64,000 nucleotides of DNA from Buddleja alternifolia. Its lineage: Eukaryota; Streptophyta; Magnoliopsida; Lamiales; Scrophulariaceae. A model generated the notes under the pieces. It was not told the origin of the DNA. It made no database searches and worked only from the letters and a program-made list of their open reading frames with translations. Shown here one piece after another: positions 58,931 through 64,000 of the stretch (position 1 is its first letter; every line of letters begins with the position of its first letter). The position numbers and the translations under genes are program-made. The DNA is taken from positions 5,304,046-5,368,045 of the forward strand of contig CM033393.1 of assembly GCA_019426215.1 (NCBI GenBank), given 5' to 3'.

Positions 58931-59345
58931 TCACGTTGGAGTCTTGTCCATCAGCGGCGGTGGCTGTATCTTTGAAATAGGCATTGTCTTATTAGGGTGG
59001 CATGTCGTGGCATGCGTCTTTTTCATAGACCTCTGACTGCTGGGATTTTGACCAAAGCTCAGCCTCCCTAACATAACATTGTAGGCGGAGGGGGCTTTGA
59101 CCACCAAGAACTTCACCATCTTCATGGAACAGGCCAAAAATGTACCTAGAGATATGGGTGGAGACACCTCTCCTAATGCTTCCACTATCTCACCCGTGAA
59201 TCCAGTGAGGGGGTATTGATCGCTTGAAGCTATGTGTTGTCCACCCCTAGTTGGGTGAAGGCACTGTAGAGGATGATGTCTACTGGGCTCCCGCTGTCGA
59301 CCAGAATCTTCTTCACCCAAAAGTTGGGGATTGTTGCCGAGATCA
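58931..59345 (-). pseudogene. gypsy protease fragment (VDSGSP type)
   Basis: The minus-strand frame reads NFWVKKILVDSGSPVDIILY and SAFTQLG, then a stop or shift. The neighbouring frame has YPLTGFTGEIVEALGEVSPP, MVKFLVVKAPSAYNVMLGR, the typical end of a retropepsin domain. The active site reads DSG. Frameshifted and disconnected from RT, hence non-functional. Confidence 0.85.
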
Positions 59346-59429
59346 ATAAGGCATCATTCACCAATGGGAGGTTGTTTTCTAAGTCTTATAGCCCAAGCTC
59401 TATGGTTTGTGATTGAGGAAGCGCCTAGT

Positions 59430-59805
59430 CAGCTGATCGAAATCAGTGATGGTAACAGCAGGTAGTCTATTAAACTGGCTGAGCACCCTTCCAGAAAGGG
59501 TGATTCGGAAGATTTTTCAATAGGCCACATCACTGACATCATACATATCATCCTTAGCGTTGAATTTGCCAACATGTTCCTGAAGGTCTCCATCTCCCTC
59601 ATACTCACTTAGATGGGGAATCTTAAACCCTGGGGGCAAATACTGCTAAGATTGCTGAGCAGAATGAACTTCTTTTCAATGGAGCCACAACTAGCGGCAC
59701 CAGTTGCATGTCTTCATAATGCTCGTAGTTGTCCGAATTTCTATCATAGCGAGGTTCACACCTTCTCCGGCCTTCATCCCTTGGCGAGGCCTCCTTCGAG
59801 GTCAA
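59430..59805 (-). pseudogene. gypsy gag fragment
   Basis: The minus-strand frame reads LSEYEGDGDLQEHVGKFNAK, then a stop at the residue after DVAY, then KIFRITLSGRVLSQFNRLPA, the Retrotrans_gag core pattern (F..TL.G.A..W...P). Upstream (59805-59623) is an Arg/Glu-rich linker. The nucleocapsid zinc knuckle is missing, because gag is nearly fused to the protease fragment. Confidence 0.8.
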
Positions 59806-59859
59806 TGAGACTTGAACTCGGCATGGAGACCAGGGAGGCGTTGGTGATAGGAAATTTCA

Positions 59860-61531
59860 TGTTAAGATTTTGATGATGACAATTAGGAATTTTGTTAGAC
59901 CCCAATGTTATGTACGCTTAAATTTCATAGATACTTGTATAAGCGTTTGAACATTAGAAATGTATAGGCTCTCTTTTATCTTTTACTTTTGACATTCTTA
60001 GATTAAGAAGTCAGTTAGGTTAAGCGTTTGATACTTTCTGAGTGAGCTTATCAAGACGGCGAAATCTGAAGACTTCAAGCGTCCAAGAAATCAATAGTGA
60101 ATGAAGTTTGAAGAAGTCTACTCTAAGCGCCTGACATGTTCTGAGTGAGGTGTCAAGAAATGAAGACTGAAGTCTCAAGCGCCTACACTTCTAAATGAAG
60201 TCTGAAGACTTTTCCAAGCGTCTAAACATTAAATAGTCCTCCAGATTAAATGGAACTTTCAGCTCATGAATGAAGCGTCTATCAAATGACAAACATTCTC
60301 CTAAAGCGTCAGATCGGAAGGAGTTTAATGCAAATATTCTCAGAGCATTAAATGCCAACGGGCATTTATTTCAAATTGCATTAAATGCTGATAAGAGTAT
60401 TAAATGTGATAAGCACTTTCAGACGTACGGAGAAGCCACCCTATTAGACTGTCAACTATTCAAAGACTGCAGCACCAACTTTTGTGCAGCAGATTTTCAG
60501 GAAAAAGGACAAAAGTTGTTCACTCGCGGAAGTGAGAGACACGCGCCCTTGCATGTGTCAAACGGACACTTTTTCCAAGAATGCCTATAAATAGAACTTC
60601 AACAACAAGCCAAATACACAGAGAGAACAATTATCAAGCCAAATTGCTGTTGCATTGAAGTCTCATTCCTTAAACTCTCAGAAAAGCCAGAATACTCAAG
60701 AAAATATTCTCTTTGCTTTTCATCAAATCCTGAGACAGTCAACCCAATATCTCAAACATTCTTTTTGAAGAAACTACACTACTACTGAGATATTCCAGTT
60801 GTTTGAACTTCATCAAAATCAAACAAACCCTTTTAGAAAAACCCCTATCCAAGCCTCGCGATCTATGTGAAGTCAAAGTTTGATACTTGCCATATTTCTG
60901 AGTGAAAGAAGCAAGGGGATTGAAGTGATTTGGAGCAGAAATCTGTGTGATCAAGGAGCTCAAGTCATCGACATCCATCTCTCCCTAATTTGTAGAAGAT
61001 TCTGTGTGATTCTTTGAGAATCATTTTAGTGGATTGCCTCCAAGTGTTCGAGGAGAAGAAGGACATAGTTGGAATTACACCATCCAATGAACCTTACAAA
61101 TATTGTGTCATTTACTTTTCAGTCAATTCTTTTATCTATCATATCATTGCATAAACTGATTAAGTAAAACACAATTAAACGCTAAGCAACTAAGAAACCT
61201 CTTGTGACGCTAAAAACTTTCAAAGAGAAGACTCCAAAAATTATTCCGCTGAGCTAACACTGATCAAAAAAGTAAACGCTCAAATCTACTCGGTTAAAGT
61301 ATTCAAATCTTGAAGTCTAAGTTAACTTTCTAAAAATAGTCTTCATCAAACTCTTAGCCAAAGTGCCTATATTTTAAGTGAACGCTTAAGTCAAGCGTTA
61401 GACTTTTCAAGCGTTATTTTTTTAAGCGTCCAAAAACAATTTCAGTACAAAACTTTTTGAATTCGAAAAAGACTTCAGGGTCTATTCAACCCCCCCTTCT
61501 AGACCCTTTCGTATGCCACTTGGGACCAACA
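59860..61531 (+). repeat. 5' LTR of the SIRE-like element
   Basis: 1,672 bp from TG to CA. It is rich in repeated AAGCGTC/AAGCGCC words in its first 500 bp and again at 61380-61430. The TATAAATA box at 60586-60593 marks the likely promoter, so transcripts would begin near 60,620. Confidence 0.88.
60586..60593 (+). promoter_or_regulatory. LTR TATA box
   Basis: TATAAATA preceded by a GC-richer stretch (60525-60560), as in active plant LTR promoters. Confidence 0.7.
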
Positions 61532-61533
61532 AG

Positions 61534-61552
61534 TGGTATCAGAGCGGTTAAA
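61534..61552 (+). other. primer-binding site
   Basis: TGGTATCAGAGCGGTTAAA, complementary to the 3' end of initiator tRNA-Met, begins two bases after the LTR end. Confidence 0.93.
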
Positions 61553-61634
61553 ATTGAAATTTTAAAATTTCTAAGCATAACTGCTTGTTTAGATCATTTT
61601 CTTTCAAAATCTAGTTGCTTTTAAAATTTTCAAT

Positions 61635-63098
61635 ATGGCATTTTCTAAAGTTCCCAAACTGACTGAATCAAATTTTGACACATGGAAAGTCAAAGCATTT
61701 ACATATCTCTGTTCTTGCGATGATGACATGTGTGATATTATTTCATATGGGCCAATCAAAATATACAAAGTTATCACAAGAGCGCCTGGAGCCACGGAAG
61801 AAACTCCCGATGGTTACGTTGAGAAACCAAAACAAGAATTGTCTCCAGATGAGCGTCGAAGAGCTAATTTGGACAATGTTGGTCGTAACGCTCTATATAC
61901 GGCTATTGGTGATAATGATAACTTATTTAACAAGATCAAGTTTTGCAAAACCACTAAAGAAATATGGGATAAGTTGGCTACAATTTGTGGTGGTTCAGCT
62001 CAAATCAAAGAAAACAAACTTTCCATTGCCAAGGAAAAGTTTAACGGATTTAAGATGCTACCCAATGAAACTTTAGAGCAATTGGATATAAGATTTACAG
62101 CTCTAGTTACAGAACTTACATCGTTGGGAATGGATTTACAGAACCGAGAAATGGTGGTTAAGATTTTTAGAAGCTTACCAAGTAAATTCTTGATGAAGAC
62201 AACCGCTATGAGAGAATCAAATATGCTGGATCTCCCAACTCCAGAAGACGCCTTTTCAGAACTAAAAGCATTTGAGTTCGAGTTGAATTCTGCTAGTGAT
62301 ATTGTGAGTAGTCCAGTGATTGAATCTGGAGCGCTTATTGCATCAATCAAAGGTAAATCGGGTAATAAAGGAAAGAATTCAGATATCAATGAGGAAGAGG
62401 AGTTGACTTTGCTGAATAGATTCAGGAAGTTCTTGAGATATGAAAAGAAAGGAAAAGGTTTCAATAATCAAGGACAAGGTTCATTTCAAGCGCCTCAGTA
62501 TTCTGTTCCTTCACCCCAAGCGCCAGTTCAATACCAAGCGTCTACTCAAAATCCCTCAGCTCCAGTAGTCTCAAAACCACACACTGCAAGGTTAACAAAT
62601 GAACAGAAGATGAAAACTAATCTTTGCTATAATTGCAGGAAACCAGGGCACTACCAGGTAAATTGCCCTTATCCAAACTTATCCAAGCCCTCAAGGCAGG
62701 ATTACTTGGATAGAAACCAATTCAGGAGCAACCTTCGTCAACAAGGTTTGCTAGCGGAATCAGAACCAGCATCCGCACCTGAAGATCTAGAATCATCAGA
62801 AGAAAGTAGCGATGATGATGAGCCATTAGATGACTCAGCGCTCATATTTCTCATGGCCAGAGATGATGAAGCGTCTCCTGAGGTAATCAATGAATTATCT
62901 ATTCCTCTTTCTTATGATGAATTACTTGACAAAGTCAAAGAATACTACAATGAATGTCAAGAAGCTGCCAAAATATATCAAAATGATCTCGCTATTATCT
63001 CATCACTCACAAGAGATAAAGTGACGCTCAAAGCAAAGTTGCTAGTTCAGCAACAGTGCATTGAGAAGAACCAATCGCTTGAGAGTGAAATTATTTAA
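61635..63098 (+). CDS. Copia (SIRE-like) Gag, 487 aa
   Basis: The structural protein of the virus-like particle. It starts MAFSKVPKLTESNFDTWK, the standard Copia gag opening. The gag/UBN2 region follows (KIKFCKTTKEIWDKLATICG, IRFTALVTELTSLG), then a Gln/Pro-rich linker. A CCHC zinc knuckle CYNCRKPGHYQVNC sits at about residues 332-345. An acidic segment (ESSEESSDDDEP) and a coiled-coil-like tail follow. It ends in TAA at 63096. The same frame continues beyond that stop, so the original Gag was probably longer and this stop may be a mutation. Confidence 0.92.
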   Translation: MAFSKVPKLTESNFDTWKVKAFTYLCSCDDDMCDIISYGPIKIYKVITRAPGATEETPDGYVEKPKQELSPDERRRANLDNVGRNALYTAIGDNDNLFNKIKFCKTTKEIWDKLATICGGSAQIKENKLSIAKEKFNGFKMLPNETLEQLDIRFTALVTELTSLGMDLQNREMVVKIFRSLPSKFLMKTTAMRESNMLDLPTPEDAFSELKAFEFELNSASDIVSSPVIESGALIASIKGKSGNKGKNSDINEEEELTLLNRFRKFLRYEKKGKGFNNQGQGSFQAPQYSVPSPQAPVQYQASTQNPSAPVVSKPHTARLTNEQKMKTNLCYNCRKPGHYQVNCPYPNLSKPSRQDYLDRNQFRSNLRQQGLLAESEPASAPEDLESSEESSDDDEPLDDSALIFLMARDDEASPEVINELSIPLSYDELLDKVKEYYNECQEAAKIYQNDLAIISSLTRDKVTLKAKLLVQQQCIEKNQSLESEII

Positions 63099-63806
63099 TT
63101 AAAAAGCGATCTTGATATAATAGTCAAGAGAGAAGCTGATTTGATCGCTAGACTTGCCAAATCAGAGCAGCTCATCTCATCATTATCAAAAGCTTCTAGA
63201 AAGTTGGATAATGTGATTGAAATAACTAGATTATTTGGTGAGAAGACTGGTTTAGGATGCGATAAACTCGGTAAACAATCCAATCAATCTAATGTTACGG
63301 CAAACAACAAAGGAAAGGGTGTTATCTTTGTTGAAAAATGTTCACAAGGTCAAACACAAAATGAACCAAGTGACAATGGTAAGAGGCCAAATGAGAAAGG
63401 CAAAGCTAACTTAGGCAAGGGTAAGGCTAAGGCAAATGATTCACAAAGACGGGTTTATCCAAACGCTCAAAAGGCTAAAGATAAGACTGACCACTGTGAA
63501 TCAAGCACTAAGCGTCCAGCACCAAAAGTGCAACCCAAGCCAGAGCCAAGGAAATACCAGCGTTAATATCCAAGACAGTCAAGATCATATTATCGATACT
63601 ATGATGATTATGGTTATGACTATTATTATAATCGAGTATATTATTATACACCCAAAAAGCACACACAACACGTTGTGAAACCCAAAAAGGCCATTATTCC
63701 TACAATGAAGACTAGGCAAATATGGGTTCCTAAAATTCTAATTCAAACTAACAATGTTACTAATGTTAAAGGACCCAAGCAACAATGGGTACCTGAACAG
63801 AAATAG
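63099..63806 (+). pseudogene. continuation of gag after an in-frame stop
   Basis: Same frame as gag. It runs through a coiled-coil-like part (READLIARLAKSEQLISSL), a Lys/Gly/Asn-rich part and, past a second TAA at 63564, a Tyr-rich segment (YDDYGYDYYYNRVYYY) and WVPKILIQTN. It closes with TAG at 63804. Two internal stops suggest mild decay. The final TAG sits where SIRE elements usually separate gag from pol. Confidence 0.75.
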
Positions 63807-63826
63807 AACTTCCCTTTTGATTGCAG

Positions 63827-64000
63827 GTACCTAGAGTTAGAGCCGATACATCTGTATGGTACTTTGATAGTGGATCGTCAAGGCACATGACTGGGTCCAA
63901 AGATCTTCTGATCAACTATCCAGCTGCCAATGGTCCTCAGGTTGTATTTGGTGACAACTCCAAAGGTAAAACCAAAGGTATAGGTACTGTGCATAGGGGA
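63827..64000 (+). CDS. Copia Pol, protease start (partial)
   Basis: The frame reads VPRVRADTSVWYFDSGSSRH followed by MTGSKD and VVFGDNSKG, the Copia aspartic protease with its DSG active site (GAT at 63866). It is offset from the gag frame by two bases (equivalent to -1) and is cut by the window end. Integrase, RT and RNase H lie beyond. Confidence 0.88.

Larger units (their letters stand above)
55240..59859 (-). mobile_element. second gypsy-derived element, minus strand, cut by the Copia insertion
   Basis: On the minus strand a gag fragment (59620-59430) is followed closely by a protease fragment (59345-58931), and then by about 3.7 kb without RT or integrase. The leftmost part (minus strand GGATACGTAGGCAGCTCGAA near 55310) carries a motif common in Tat-lineage LTRs. 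The right end is replaced by the 5' LTR of the Copia element at 59860, so any 5' LTR lies outside the window. The interior contains GC-rich palindromes and a 57-bp minisatellite. Confidence 0.7.
59860..64000 (+). mobile_element. SIRE-like Ty1/copia retrotransposon, 5' part
   Basis: A 5' LTR at 59860-61531 (TGTTAAG..CCAACA) is followed by the PBS TGGTATCAGAGCGGTTAAA at 61534-61552, a long gag and the start of pol at the window edge. Gag type, long LTR and gag-pol arrangement fit the SIRE/Maximus lineage. It inserted into the minus-strand gypsy element. The left target site would be TTCAT (59855-59859), which cannot be checked here because the right end is outside the window. Confidence 0.9.

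Noticed and set aside
60270..60590. 106-codon frame in the Copia LTR
   Set aside because: Lies within the LTR just upstream of its TATA box, so it is not expected to be translated from the element's own transcript.
1..64000. CRISPR arrays, bacterial operons, rRNA genes
   Set aside because: None seen. The direct repeats here are transposon LTRs, minisatellites or decayed tandem repeats, and gene structure is eukaryotic.

Overview
This is plant nuclear DNA, very probably from a eudicot. It is AT-rich and crowded with transposable elements. Its genes are intron-split with canonical plant splice sites: COX15 (7 exons), TFB2 (15 exons), a single-exon C2-domain gene and a tRNA-Arg(ACG). I cannot name the species. 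All exon coordinates come from joining reading frames by eye at GT..AG (once GC..AG) borders, with codon phase checked at every junction.

Layout. 1-4,224: non-coding, LTR-like and tandemly duplicated DNA. 4,225-7,614: an old Mutator-like element (MULE1) with long terminal inverted repeats (TIRs), a 10-bp target duplication and a broken transposase, with a 752-bp TRIM retrotransposon nested inside. 7,633-13,423: a second MULE (MULE2) that looks complete and young. Its 151-bp TIRs differ at about two positions, and it has a perfect 10-bp target duplication and an intact six-exon transposase gene. A second, convergent gene encodes a 114-aa GRF-type zinc-finger protein with a C-terminal membrane segment. 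13,923-20,118: COX15, with small MITEs in its introns. About 22,030-31,514: TFB2 with its upstream leader region. 31,515-41,180: AT-rich repeat land with a roughly 570-bp tandem array interrupted by a gypsy LTR-type segment, and a LINE 3' end. 41,181: tRNA-Arg. 44,899-45,471: C2-domain gene. 46,140-59,859: decayed Ty3/gypsy elements, mostly minus strand, a Copia RT fragment and GC-rich palindromic or minisatellite stretches. 59,860-64,000: 5' LTR, PBS, gag and start of pol of a SIRE-like Copia element that runs off the window.

How the genes relate. COX15 (mitochondrial haem A synthesis) and TFB2 (TFIIH core subunit) are ordinary housekeeping neighbours on the plus strand with no evident functional link. 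The most unusual unit is MULE2. Its two genes face each other from opposite TIRs, which recalls the mudrA/mudrB layout of maize MuDR, but the second protein is a GRF zinc-finger/membrane-anchor protein. I flag it as the best candidate for an under-described system.
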